Assembly (NCBI GenBank): GCA_041688815.1
Contig: JBDNHK010000053.1
Location: forward strand, 1-41,260
Direction of reading: 5' to 3'
Source of the DNA: Rhabdothermincola_A sp041688815
Lineage (GTDB): Bacteria; Actinomycetota; Acidimicrobiia; Acidimicrobiales; Acidimicrobilacustridaceae
DNA length: 41,260 bases
Made by a program: the position numbers and the translations under genes. A model generated the notes under the pieces. The model made no database searches. It saw nothing but the letters and a program-made list of their open reading frames with translations, and was not told where the DNA came from. This document shows, piece after piece, positions 1 to 8,192 of this stretch (position 1 is its first letter; every line of letters starts with the position of its first letter).

Positions 1-1048
1 CCGACTGGGCGAGCATCATCGACGTCTCGGTGTAGCCCGGGTCGCCGCCGGCTACTCGGCAGATGACCGAGCATCCGCCGCCCGAGCCGTGGAACCGCAC
101 CTCGAAGTGGCTCTTGGCCCTCTGGGCCTCACTCGGTCCGGTGCCGGGGGGCACGCGACCGGCCACGAAGCGACGTACCTGGGGGACCTGGGCCAGCACC
201 GTGAGCGCCCCCACCCCGGCCACGGCGCCGATCGCCAGGGGGAGGGGGCCCACGACCATCGAGTGGCTGTAGGTGAACGAGGGACCGTATTGCGGCAGCG
301 CCGCAGCTGAGCGAGCGACGATCTTGGGATCGACGCCGGGGAACGGCAGGGCCCAGTCGCCCTGCTCCCGCCAGGGTCCTCGGCCGATGCTGACCTCACG
401 GTCGGGCGGGGTCTCGAGCGCCCGCCTCTCGCGAGCCGTGCGAATTCCCTGCGGGATCCGCGCCAGGAACCCGAGGGCCGAGGCCGCGGTGCCGCCGGAG
501 AACCGGCCGTCGGCGCGCACGTAGGCGTGGACGGCCAGCGGCACGTCGTCGGGCAGTTGCTCGACCGTGAACAGGGCCCCGAGGTCGTGGGGAATCGAGT
601 CGAAGCCGCACGCATGGATCAGCCGCGCGCCCGAGCGTTCGGCGGAGGCGTGGTAGCGCAGCCATGTGCGGTCGACGAACTCGGCTTCCCCGGTGAGGTC
701 GACGTAGTCGGTGCCCGACAGCGCGCACGCGGCGACGGTGGCATCGCCGAGTTGCAGGTACGGGCCAACGGTGGTGATGAGCACGTTCGTGCGCTCGGCC
801 AACGCCACCATCGAGCCGAGGTCGCAGCCGTCGGCGACGATCACGGGGAGCTCGGCCAGGGTCGGATCATCTCGGGCGATGCGGTCGCGGACCGCTTCCA
901 GACGCCGTTGGTCGCGTCCCGCCAAGGCCCATCGGCACCCGGGAGGGGCGTCGCGGGCCAGGCGAGTAGCGGTCAGCCCACCGGTGAACCCGGTGGCCCC
1001 GAAGAGAACGATGTCGAACTCCCGTGATGATCGGTCGGCCTGTGTCAT
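1..1048 (-). CDS. Saccharopine dehydrogenase-like NAD(P)-binding protein (C-terminus cut by window edge)
   Basis: An open minus-strand frame runs from ATG at 1048 to the left edge with no stop, giving 349 codons. The N-terminus holds a Rossmann motif, FGATGFTG at residues 16-23, followed by ALAGRDQRRLE, typical of the saccharopine dehydrogenase / trans-acting enoyl reductase family. Later segments include GPYLQLGDATVAAC, DLTGEAEF and CGFDSIPHDLGA, all family hallmarks. A hydrophobic stretch near residues 260-280 could be the membrane-associated helix of trans-acting enoyl reductase relatives. Family members reduce lipid intermediates or act as orphan oxidoreductases, so the substrate cannot be named. 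GAGAG lies upstream of the start. It is transcribed divergently from the GrdB-like gene. Confidence 0.85.
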   Translation of the reverse strand, partial: MTQADRSSREFDIVLFGATGFTGGLTATRLARDAPPGCRWALAGRDQRRLEAVRDRIARDDPTLAELPVIVADGCDLGSMVALAERTNVLITTVGPYLQLGDATVAACALSGTDYVDLTGEAEFVDRTWLRYHASAERSGARLIHACGFDSIPHDLGALFTVEQLPDDVPLAVHAYVRADGRFSGGTAASALGFLARIPQGIRTARERRALETPPDREVSIGRGPWREQGDWALPFPGVDPKIVARSAAALPQYGPSFTYSHSMVVGPLPLAIGAVAGVGALTVLAQVPQVRRFVAGRVPPGTGPSEAQRAKSHFEVRFHGSGGGCSVICRVAGGDPGYTETSMMLAQS

Positions 1049-1162
1049 CAGCTGCTCTCGGATCGGATCTGGGGTCACCGGGGTGGTGAGGATCCTGCGC
1101 AGGGTACCCAGGGCGTTCGCATCGTGGCCGTGGCCGCAGCCGACGCGTGCCAGGATGGCCGG

Positions 1163-2308
1163 GTGAGTGACGAGAGCGCGAGGGCATACGCCGCGGCCCT
1201 GCCGGTGCCCGAGTTCGAGACCACGGCCATGGCCACGCCCCCGCCGTTGTCGCAGGCGCGTGTGGCCATCGTGACCACGGCCGCCCTGCACCATGTCGGC
1301 GACCAGGATTTCACCTTCGACGACACCGGTTTTCGCGTCATCGAGCAGGGCCGCACCGACCTCGTCCTCGGTCACTGGAGCCCCAACTTCGACCGAGCCG
1401 GTTTCGCCGCCGACCCCAACGTGGTGCTGCCCATGCACCGGTTGCAGGAGTTGGCCGACGCCGGCACCATCGGCAGCGTTGCGCCCCGCCACTTGTCGTT
1501 CGCCGGGAACCAGGAGGACACGGTCACCCGCATTCGCCTCGACTCCGGGCCGGCCGCCGGGGAGCTGTTGAAGGGTGACGGGGTCGACGTGGTGGTGCTC
1601 ACCCCGGTCTGACCGTTGTGTACGCGCACCGTGTGTGTGCTCGCCCACGTCCTCGAAGCCGCCGGTCTGGCGACGATCGCCCTCGTCTCCAATCGGGGGG
1701 TGGCCGAGCGCATGCATCCGCCCCGGGCGTTGTTCGGGGAGTTCCCACTCGGGCGACCTCTCGGGATCCCGAACGACCCCGAGTTTCAGCACGACGTGCT
1801 CCGGCGGGCCTTCGCCCTGCTCGATGAGCCGTCGGTGCCGGTGCTCGTCGATCACCCGGTGGTGATCGAGATCGAGGAGGAAGCGCTGGCCTGTGCGCTG
1901 CCGCCGCGCTTCGATGCTTCGCTGCCCCCAGCGGTCGACGAGGCCCGGGCGCTGCGGGCCGCGTTCGACCGCACCCTGGAAAAGCGAGGGGTGACCTCAG
2001 TTGGTCGGGCGACCGATCCCGACGGGATTCCGGACCTCGTCGGTCTCCTCGTGCGGATCGCCGCCGGGGAGAAGTGGGACGAGGTCGGGCTGCCGGGGGA
2101 CCCCATCAGCTGCGCCCACGACGTGCGCACCTACTACGAGGAAGCCGCGGTCGCCCTGGCCGGTGGTGTGGGCGGGGGTTCGGCCGAGGTGTGGTTCAGC
2201 GACGTCACCGAGGGCGGTCGGACGCTTCTCTCCGCCCGGCGTCAGATGAAGGAACAAGAGGCCCCGTTCGCCTTCTGGTTCTACATGGCTGCCGGGGCCC
2301 GCTCGTGA
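1163..2308 (+). CDS. GrdB-like reductase family protein, predicted selenoprotein (in-frame TGA = Sec)
   Basis: Two open segments in one frame are separated only by TGA at 1610-1612. Read as selenocysteine, they form a 381-residue protein with Sec150 and Cys153 in a U-P-L-C motif. The flanks (DGVDVVVLTPV before, TRTVCVLAHVLEAAG after) match the glycine/sarcosine/betaine reductase selenoprotein B family as I know it, in which other members carry Cys at this position. A hairpin fitting a bacterial SECIS follows the TGA. GTG at 1163 is chosen as start because CAGGAT ends 6 nt before it; an earlier start at 1124 is possible. Clostridial GrdB works with GrdA and GrdC, but neither is nearby, so a stand-alone redox role is more likely. 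Substrate unknown. The downstream half is as well conserved as the upstream half, arguing against a pseudogene. Confidence 0.85.
1610..1640 (+). promoter_or_regulatory. Sec TGA codon with candidate bacterial SECIS hairpin
   Basis: TGA at 1610-1612 is followed after 11 nt by GCGCAC (1624-1629), which pairs with GTGTGC (1635-1640) as six pairs including one G-U. The loop is CGTGT, with G at its second position. Seventeen nt separate the TGA from the loop. This fits the loose bacterial SECIS rule of a short stem, a G in the first two loop bases and a 16-37 nt spacing. Structure was judged by eye only. Confidence 0.55.
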
Positions 2309-2350
2309 GCCGGCTCACCTCCTGGTGACGACGGCCGGGACACAGGTGCC

Positions 2351-2464
2351 TCAGCGCAGCCCGTCGGCGTGGTCGGGGTCGGTGTAGATCTTCTCGGTAC
2401 CGTCGGGGTACGCGGCGTGGGGATCCAGCAGCCCATCGGGGGCATGGATCCGAGCATGGCACAC
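2351..2464 (-). CDS. Possible small protein or gene remnant (37 aa)
   Basis: In the gap between the GrdB-like gene and the SDR, the minus strand has a short frame from GTG 2464 to TGA 2351. It shows GC-rich third positions and a non-repetitive, polar composition (ends EKIYTDPDHADGLR), unlike the Arg/Pro-rich shadow frames around it. The coding look starts abruptly near the GTG. I do not recognise it. There is no clear ribosome binding site. It could be a small protein, the 3' remnant of a lost gene, or chance. Confidence 0.3.
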   Translation of the reverse strand: MCHARIHAPDGLLDPHAAYPDGTEKIYTDPDHADGLR

Positions 2465-2550
2465 CGACGGGCCCCGGCGAACCTCGGAGAAAGGACCTCG
2501 TCTCGCGGCGGTCGGCCGGCTCGTCCGCCGCCACACGCGAGGATGCGGGC

Positions 2551-3261
2551 ATGACATTCCAGGGGAAGCGCATCTTCGTGACGGGGGCCGCATCGGGCAT
2601 CGGGGCGTCCACCGTCGAACTGTTCTCGAGCCAGGGAGGCGAGGTGGTCGGCGTCGACATCACCGAGGGTGATGGTCTCGTTCACTGCGACGTCACCGAC
2701 CGAGCCTCGGTCGATGCGGCGATGGCCACCGCCGTCGAGCGCCTCGGTGGACTCGATGTGCTCTGCAACGTGGCCGGCATCAATCAGTTCAGCCGCTTCG
2801 GTGACCTGCCCCGCGACATGTGGGACCGCCATCTGGCCGTGAACCTCACCGGGCCGATGAGCGTCACGCAGGCGGCGCTGCCTCACCTTCGCGAGAGCCG
2901 AGGAAACATCGTCACCGTCGCCTCGATCTCCGGCATCCAGGGCCAGCCTTGGAACTCGGCCTACTGCGCCTCCAAGGGCGGGCTCCTGCTGCTCATGAAG
3001 TCGCTGGCCGTCGAACTGGCCGAGTACGGCATCCGGGTCAACTGTGTCTGCCCCGGTGGGGTCGACACGCCACTGTCCACCAACGCCGGGGCCACCATGC
3101 CCACCGACGTCGATTTCTCGATGTTCAGCCGGATGATGGGTGTGCTCCCCGGCTACATGCCGCCCAGCGACGTGGCCGGCGCCATCGCCTACCTCGCCTC
3201 CGACGCCGCCAGTTCGGTGACCGGTGCCTCTCTGGTGATCGACCGCGGCACCCTCTGGTAG
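2551..3261 (+). CDS. SDR family NAD(P)-dependent oxidoreductase
   Basis: A 236-residue classical short-chain dehydrogenase/reductase, of normal length for the family. Visible are the cofactor motif TGAASGIG (residues 11-18), an acidic VDIT after the second strand that favours NAD, the NVAG motif (73-76), and the catalytic Ser125, Tyr138 and Lys142. NCVCPGGVDTPL follows the active site as usual. The C-terminus GASLVIDRGTLW matches the end of many actinobacterial SDRs that oxidise or reduce alcohols and steroids. Substrate cannot be told. GAGGAT ends 6 nt before the ATG, so it may be leaderless. It converges with the NTF2-like gene, with 19 bp between their stops. Confidence 0.9.
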   Translation: MTFQGKRIFVTGAASGIGASTVELFSSQGGEVVGVDITEGDGLVHCDVTDRASVDAAMATAVERLGGLDVLCNVAGINQFSRFGDLPRDMWDRHLAVNLTGPMSVTQAALPHLRESRGNIVTVASISGIQGQPWNSAYCASKGGLLLLMKSLAVELAEYGIRVNCVCPGGVDTPLSTNAGATMPTDVDFSMFSRMMGVLPGYMPPSDVAGAIAYLASDAASSVTGASLVIDRGTLW

Positions 3262-3280
3262 CAGGTCGGCGGCTGGTCGG

Positions 3281-3712
3281 TCAGCCGCCGGGCAGCACCC
3301 CTCCGGCGGCGATCCATCGTCCGAAGACCTCGGCGCCCTCGGTCGGGTTGTAGAGGTCCTCCTGGTAGGACCACAGCCCGTCGCCGGCGTAGGTGAGGAT
3401 GGTCACACAGCCGAACCGGAACACCTCGTCCCCGCCGGTCGGGTGGGGGAGGACCTGCCAGGGGTAGAACACCACCCGGTTGCCGTCGAAGACCACCCAC
3501 TCGACGGGGAAGGTCATGGTCGACGGTGCTTGGGCCATCACCTCGGTGATGCCCGTGCGGATGGCCTCGCGGCCCTCGAACCGCCCCAGGTGGTGCTCGA
3601 CCCAGACCCCGTCGATCGAGTGCAGGTCGGCCCAGGCGTCCCAGTCGCCGCTCTCACCGACCTCGAGGAATCGCTCGTAGGCGGCGCGGACCTCGTGCTG
3701 GTCGAACGTCAT
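3281..3712 (-). CDS. SnoaL/NTF2-like fold protein
   Basis: A 143-residue protein on the minus strand. The start at ATG 3712 is set by an excellent Shine-Dalgarno (GGAGG, 8 nt upstream). The pattern is that of an NTF2-like alpha+beta barrel: an N-terminal helix AAYERFLEVGESGDWDAWADL, then GVWVEHHLGRFEGREAI, then strands around VEWVVFDGNRVVFYPWQ and GLWSYQEDLYNP. Family members are small hydrolases, isomerases or ligand-binding proteins. The polar residues lining the pocket do not identify a reaction. It diverges from the Mug-like glycosylase, with 137 bp between the starts. Confidence 0.8.
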   Translation of the reverse strand: MTFDQHEVRAAYERFLEVGESGDWDAWADLHSIDGVWVEHHLGRFEGREAIRTGITEVMAQAPSTMTFPVEWVVFDGNRVVFYPWQVLPHPTGGDEVFRFGCVTILTYAGDGLWSYQEDLYNPTEGAEVFGRWIAAGGVLPGG

Positions 3713-3849
3713 GTCGTTCCCCTCCTGGTGACCCCCTGTCACCGGACCCCTGTTGTAGTCGTCCCGGCTCGGCCGTGCCGGCACGCAGTCGCCGCCTCCG
3801 GTGGCCGGCGTGGTGGACTGCACCTCATGGGCACACCACGGCGGGTCCG

Positions 3850-4458
3850 GTGACCGAGCCTCCCGGCCCGCGGGCCCGGCCCACCCGGGTCGAGCTGGCG
3901 ACCTTCCAGGGGGCCACCGTCGACGACCTGCTCGGCGACGAGTTGCGGTTGCTGTTCGTGGGCATCAACCCGGGGCTCTGGACGGCTGCCGTCAACGCCC
4001 ACTTCGCCCGACCGGGGAACCGCTTCTGGCCCGCGCTGCACCGCGCCGGCATCACCAGCCGTCTCGTCGACGCGTCGACGGGGCTGATGGAGGCCGACCG
4101 GGCCGAGCTGCTCGCGGCCGGTGTCGGCGTCACCAACCTGGTGCCCGTGGCCACGGCCCGGGCCGACGAGCTCGACGCCGGGCAACTCCGCGAGGGTGGC
4201 GAGCGGCTCCGCCGCCTGGTGGTGGCGCGACAGCCGAAGGTGGTGGCCATGCTCGGGGTCACCGCCTTCCGCCAGGCCTTCGGTCGCAAGAGTGCCGTCA
4301 TCGGTCGCCAGGAGGGGGACTTCGAGGGAGCGGAGCTGTGGGTGCTGGGGAACCCGAGTGGTCTGAACGCGCACGAGACGGTCGACTCCCTCGCCCTCTG
4401 GTACCGCCAGGCCGCCGAGGCGGCCGATGTGTTGCTCCGGCCGCCGCCGGTCTCGTGA
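3850..4458 (+). CDS. mug: Mug-type mismatch-specific uracil/thymine DNA glycosylase
   Basis: A 202-residue protein of uracil-DNA glycosylase family 2 (Mug/TDG). These enzymes excise uracil or thymine from G mismatches and start base-excision repair. Motif 1, GINPG (residues 38-42), is present with the Asn that activates the attacking water. Motif 2, NPSGLNAH, is the DNA-intercalation loop near the C-terminus. A FARPGNRFWPALHRAG segment follows motif 1, as in family members. GTG 3850 is taken as start because the upstream in-frame extension to 3775 is Arg/Trp-rich and non-conserved in character. It is encoded alone, upstream of the DapB-like gene. Confidence 0.88.
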   Translation: MTEPPGPRARPTRVELATFQGATVDDLLGDELRLLFVGINPGLWTAAVNAHFARPGNRFWPALHRAGITSRLVDASTGLMEADRAELLAAGVGVTNLVPVATARADELDAGQLREGGERLRRLVVARQPKVVAMLGVTAFRQAFGRKSAVIGRQEGDFEGAELWVLGNPSGLNAHETVDSLALWYRQAAEAADVLLRPPPVS

Positions 4459-4512
4459 CCGACGGGCGTCGACCTGTCCTACGCTGCGCACCGAGCCGGG
4501 GGGGGATGTGGC

Positions 4513-5550
4513 ATGGCCTATCGGGTGGTGCAGTGGACGACGGGGAACGTCGGTCGGCGGTCGGTGATCGCGGCGATCGGACGCGACGACCTCGAGATCG
4601 TCGGCGCTTACGCATGGGGCCCGGAGAAGGTGGGCGTGGACGTCGGTGTCCTGGCGGGGGTCGATCCGATCGGCGTCACGGCCACGAACGACGTCGCGGC
4701 CCTGCTCGATCTGCGCCCCGACTGCGTCGTGTACAACCCTTTGTGGCCCGACGTCGACGAGCTCGTCACGATCCTGTCGGCGGGCGTGAACGTGGTGGCA
4801 ACTGCCGGATTCATCACCGGCCATGCGCTCGGCGAGGGTCGCGACCGGATCCTCGCCGCATGCGCGTCCGGTGGCTCCACGATCTTCGGGTCCGGCATGA
4901 ACCCGGGTTTCGCCAACCTCGTCGGATTGGTCTCCACGGGCATCTGCGACAGGGTCGATGCCATCTCGGTTCTGGAGTCGGTCGACTCCACTGGCTACGA
5001 CTCGCCCGAGACCGAGATGAGCGTCGGCTACGCCAGGCCGATCGACGATCCCGCCCTGCCGGAGATGACCCAAGCCGCCACTGCGGTGTTCGGCGACGGC
5101 GTGCGCATGATGGCCGACGCCCTCCATGTCGATCTCGATGAGGTCCGGTTCGAGGCGGCGTACGCCCGCACGACCCACGCACTCGATCTCGGGTCGTGGA
5201 CGATTCCGGCCGAGTGCGTCGCCGGGGTCGAGGCCAGCTGGCAGGGTTGGAAGGATGGCGTGAAGTTCATCGATCTCCGGGTTCGCTGGCGCAAGGGTCG
5301 GACGCTGGATCCTGACTGGCCGCTCGAACACGGCTATGTGGTCGAGGTCGAAGGCCGTCCGAACGTCCGGACGAAGGTCGAGATCACACCCCCGGCAGAC
5401 TTCGTGGCCACCTCATTCGCCGACTACATGGTGTTGGGCATGATCATCACGGCCATGCCCGCGGTCGACGCCATCCCCGCCGTCGTCGCCGCCTCTCCCG
5501 GCATCGCCACGTACGCCGATCTCCCGCTCGTGGCCGCCCGAGCGGGCTGA
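4513..5550 (+). CDS. NAD(P)H-dependent amine dehydrogenase / DapB-like N-terminal domain protein
   Basis: A 345-residue protein. The N-terminus VVQWTTGNVGRRSV is a variant glycine-rich dinucleotide-binding motif. It is followed by a DapB-like domain (VYNPLWPDVDELVTILSAG, then NVVATAGFITGHALG). GSGMNPGFANLV marks the start of the catalytic domain. This is the architecture of the 2,4-diaminopentanoate dehydrogenase-like amine dehydrogenase family, common in mycobacteria and relatives and mostly of unknown substrate. The start has a G-rich Shine-Dalgarno (GGGGGGGAT) and a possible -10 (TACGCT) some 25 nt upstream. It converges with the S4-domain gene. Confidence 0.82.
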   Translation: MAYRVVQWTTGNVGRRSVIAAIGRDDLEIVGAYAWGPEKVGVDVGVLAGVDPIGVTATNDVAALLDLRPDCVVYNPLWPDVDELVTILSAGVNVVATAGFITGHALGEGRDRILAACASGGSTIFGSGMNPGFANLVGLVSTGICDRVDAISVLESVDSTGYDSPETEMSVGYARPIDDPALPEMTQAATAVFGDGVRMMADALHVDLDEVRFEAAYARTTHALDLGSWTIPAECVAGVEASWQGWKDGVKFIDLRVRWRKGRTLDPDWPLEHGYVVEVEGRPNVRTKVEITPPADFVATSFADYMVLGMIITAMPAVDAIPAVVAASPGIATYADLPLVAARAG

Positions 5551-5599
5551 CCGTCTCGTCGGTCGGGCCTGCTCGTCGCCGCCGAAGCGTGGCAGGTCT

Positions 5600-6007
5600 T
5601 CAGTCCGCAGCGCCCTCCACGTCGATCCAGGGCAGGTCGAGCGGTTCCTCGGTGCGCAGCCGGTCGAGCCGGCGGCGATCTCGCTTGGTCGGGCGCCCGG
5701 CGCCCCGATCGCGGATCGCGATCGCGCCGGTCGTCTCCCGTGGCGGAGCAGGAGGCGAGTGGTCGACGAAGCAATCGATGGCGAGGGCGGCCCCGACGCG
5801 CTTGTCGATGACGCGGGTGACGACGACGATGCGATCGCGTCCGTGGAGACGGGCCTCGATCCGGGACCCCATCGTCACCGGTGACGACGCCTTGGCCGGC
5901 CGCCCCCCGGTGCGGACATGGCCTGCCTTGCAGGCCGCGGTGGCTTCGGAGCGGGTCTTGCACAACCGCACCGCCCACAACCAACGGTCGATGCGGGTCT
6001 GGTCCAT
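5600..6007 (-). CDS. hslR: S4-domain RNA-binding protein, HslR/Hsp15-like
   Basis: A 135-residue protein opening with the S4 RNA-binding domain: RIDRWLWAVRLCKTRSEA (residues 5-22) and ACKAGHVRTGGRPAKASSPV. This is the classic start of the Hsp15/HslR family, which in Escherichia coli binds free 50S subunits carrying nascent chains and helps recycle stalled ribosomes. The C-terminal part is Arg-rich (GAGRPTKRDRRRLDRL), as in other HslR proteins, and ends in a short acidic tail. It diverges from the first GT-C-like membrane gene with only 50 bp between the starts, so the promoters must be close together or overlap. Confidence 0.88.
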   Translation of the reverse strand: MDQTRIDRWLWAVRLCKTRSEATAACKAGHVRTGGRPAKASSPVTMGSRIEARLHGRDRIVVVTRVIDKRVGAALAIDCFVDHSPPAPPRETTGAIAIRDRGAGRPTKRDRRRLDRLRTEEPLDLPWIDVEGAAD

Positions 6008-6043
6008 GGTTCGAGTCTGGCCTCATCGAGGCTCGCAGGGGCG

Positions 6044-6058
6044 TAGGTTTCGTGGCCA
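6044..6058 (+). promoter_or_regulatory. -10-like hexamer 8 nt before start (leaderless)
   Basis: TAGGTT at 6044-6049 ends 8 nt before the ATG at 6058, so transcription should begin at or next to the start codon. No Shine-Dalgarno is visible. The paralogous gene downstream has the same arrangement with the same 8-nt gap. Confidence 0.5.
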
Positions 6059-8028
6059 TGGGGGGTCGGAGACGAGGGGACGTCGTCGTGGTGCTGGCGC
6101 TGGCCGCCGCCGGCTTCGTGCTCTCGCTCGGCGTCGGCCACTTCCTCACGCCGCACGGGACCGGCAACGCCGACGAGGTCGTCTACGGCTTCCAGGCGGA
6201 GATGTATCGCGAGGGTCGCCTCACGCTGCCCGACGACGGTTCCGCCTTCCGTCCGTGGATGTCGGGGGTGGTCGACGGGGAGCGGATCATGGTCTATCCG
6301 CCCGGGTGGCCGAGCGTCCTGGCCATCGGGCTGGCCACGACGGGCTCGGTCGACGTGACGGTCGCTCTCGTCATCGCCCTGCTCGGCCCCGCCGGATGGT
6401 GGTTCGTGAGGGAGCTCACCGGCGACCGCCGGACGGCATCGGTGGCCGGCGTCGCCCTCCTGGTCTCGCCGTTCGTGATCGTGCACAGCGGGACGTGGCT
6501 CACCTACCTGCCGGCGCTGGTGTGCGGGTTCGCAGCCGGCGCCAGCGTGCTGCGCTCGGCGCGCACGGGTCATGTCGCATGGTTGGGTGGCGCTGGCGCC
6601 GCTCTCGGCCTGTTCTTCAGCATGCGCCCGGTCGACGCAGTGGTGATCGCGGTACCGATCGTGACCTACGCCGCGGCGTCGCTCTGGAGACGAGGCCCGC
6701 TCGTCCTGGCCGGCCTGGGTTGGGGCGTGCTGGGGGCGCTCCCGTTCGCGGCCTTGACGCTGGTCTACAACCAGCGGGTCACCGGACGGGCCCTGAGCTT
6801 CCCGATGCAGGTGGCAGGCGGGAACAACTCCTTCGGCTTCGGCGCCCGCAACATCGCCGAGGGCACCCCGGTTCTCGATGCGACCCCGGCAGGGACCTTC
6901 CGGGCGACCGTGCTCAACCTCGTCGAGCTCCTCCAGTGGATCCCCGGGGCCTGGGTGGCCGTGCCCTTCGTCGCGCTCGGCCTGTGGGTGACGTGGCGGG
7001 CAAGTCGGTCTGCCACCCTCCTCCTTCTGGCGATCGGGGTGATCTTCCCTGTCGTCTACGCCTTCTTCTGGGGAACGCTCAACGCCGCTGTCGGCCGAGA
7101 CGTCTTCGGGCCCTTCTACTACTGGCCTGCATGGATACCGACGGTGAGCTTCCTGGCCGTCGGGTTCGTCTGGCTCTGGGATCGTAGGGCGGCGCTCACG
7201 CCCGCCTCGAGGGCGGTGGCGGCCACGGTGGTGCTGGTCGTCGCGGTGCTCGGCACCACGTTCACGCTGCGTTCCCCGATCGAGGTGTTCGGCACCCACA
7301 CCCAACGCGCCGACGCTCAGCTGGCGGTGATGGACGATGCTCCTGACGGTTCCCTGATCGTGCTCCCGATGGCCTTCGACGGACCGTGGATCCTCCAGCC
7401 TTGGAACCAGTGGGCGAACACCCCGGGTCTCGACGGCCGGGCGGTGTTCGCCGCCGACGACGGCGACGGAGTGATCGATGTGATCACCCGCTTCGGGGAT
7501 CGCCTCCCGTTCGGGCTCCTCGCCCCCGAGGGCCCGGGCAACGGCGGCGCGCTCGCCCTCGAGCCGCTGGCGACCGTCACCGCCCGGGCCCTCTCGATCG
7601 TGGCCCGGACGCCGGTTGCGGTATCCGGCGAGACGTGGGCCTACGCGGCCACCCAGGACGAGGGCTTCCGGTGTCGCATCTTTCCCGACGGCACCGGTGT
7701 GGCGACGGTGCGGTGGAGGATCGGCGGCGGCGGCCTCACCGCCGAGGAGGGGTGCACCGGCCCCCTCGAGCCGGTTCCGCCCACCCCGCGCGGCCAGCGA
7801 CCCTGTGCCTTCGGAGTGGTGGTCGAGGGACCTTCCATCGTGTCGGCGGTGTCCGAGGAGCGGTTCTGGTGTCGGCTCGGCTCCGGCGTCGACACCGTCG
7901 TCGTCGTCCCCGGCCAGCCGAGGGTGGGGACGATCGGCACCGACGCCGTCGTGGCTTGGACCGGCGTCAGCCGGGGCGACCTGGCGACGTTTCTCCGGAT
8001 CGAGGTGGCCCCTCTGGTCGCGCCGTAG
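6058..8028 (+). CDS. Multi-pass membrane protein, GT-C/GT39-like (copy 1)
   Basis: A 656-residue protein. It has an N-terminal membrane helix (about residues 8-30) and then an extracytoplasmic loop with Asp39-Glu40 in GNADEVVYGFQ. This acidic pair after the first helix is the signature position of GT-C glycosyltransferases such as the ArnT/PMT group. Roughly ten further hydrophobic segments follow to about residue 410. The last 240 residues form a soluble, probably external domain with several Cys, including FRCRIF and EERFWCRL. Function is inferred as transfer of a sugar from a polyprenyl donor, not proven. The ATG at 6058 fits the upstream -10; the longer in-frame extension to 5881 is not protein-like. 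Confidence 0.75.
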   Translation: MGGRRRGDVVVVLALAAAGFVLSLGVGHFLTPHGTGNADEVVYGFQAEMYREGRLTLPDDGSAFRPWMSGVVDGERIMVYPPGWPSVLAIGLATTGSVDVTVALVIALLGPAGWWFVRELTGDRRTASVAGVALLVSPFVIVHSGTWLTYLPALVCGFAAGASVLRSARTGHVAWLGGAGAALGLFFSMRPVDAVVIAVPIVTYAAASLWRRGPLVLAGLGWGVLGALPFAALTLVYNQRVTGRALSFPMQVAGGNNSFGFGARNIAEGTPVLDATPAGTFRATVLNLVELLQWIPGAWVAVPFVALGLWVTWRASRSATLLLLAIGVIFPVVYAFFWGTLNAAVGRDVFGPFYYWPAWIPTVSFLAVGFVWLWDRRAALTPASRAVAATVVLVVAVLGTTFTLRSPIEVFGTHTQRADAQLAVMDDAPDGSLIVLPMAFDGPWILQPWNQWANTPGLDGRAVFAADDGDGVIDVITRFGDRLPFGLLAPEGPGNGGALALEPLATVTARALSIVARTPVAVSGETWAYAATQDEGFRCRIFPDGTGVATVRWRIGGGGLTAEEGCTGPLEPVPPTPRGQRPCAFGVVVEGPSIVSAVSEERFWCRLGSGVDTVVVVPGQPRVGTIGTDAVVAWTGVSRGDLATFLRIEVAPLVAP

Positions 8029-8192
8029 CTTTCGGTCCGGAGCCTTCCAGGATCCCGTCGCGGCCGCAGATCCCCTCATCGACCCTCTGGCCCGGCGCGT
8101 CCACCTCAGCGGAGTTCGAATGCTCTCGCGGGGTGGGTGGCGGGAAGCTCGGCCGCCCCTAGCGACCGGTGCCCGCGCTATCTTCCCTGCCC
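8029..8192 (+). promoter_or_regulatory. Spacer between paralogs with -10-like hexamer
   Basis: These 164 bp hold no convincing gene. TATCTT at 8179-8184 ends 8 nt before the ATG at 8193, the same layout as in front of copy 1. This suggests that copy 2 has its own leaderless promoter rather than relying on read-through. Confidence 0.45.

Noticed and set aside
1610..1612. Pseudogene explanation for the GrdB-like gene
   Set aside because: Both halves keep full coding composition and family motifs, and the only stop is TGA at the redox Cys position; a random nonsense mutation there in two separate genes is unlikely.
1660..1672. CGCC-GGTCT-GGCG hairpin downstream of the first Sec TGA, with the same GGTCT loop as the second SECIS
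   Set aside because: The loop is about 51 nt from the TGA, beyond the usual 16-37 nt window for bacterial SECIS elements; the nearer hairpin at 1624-1640 fits better.
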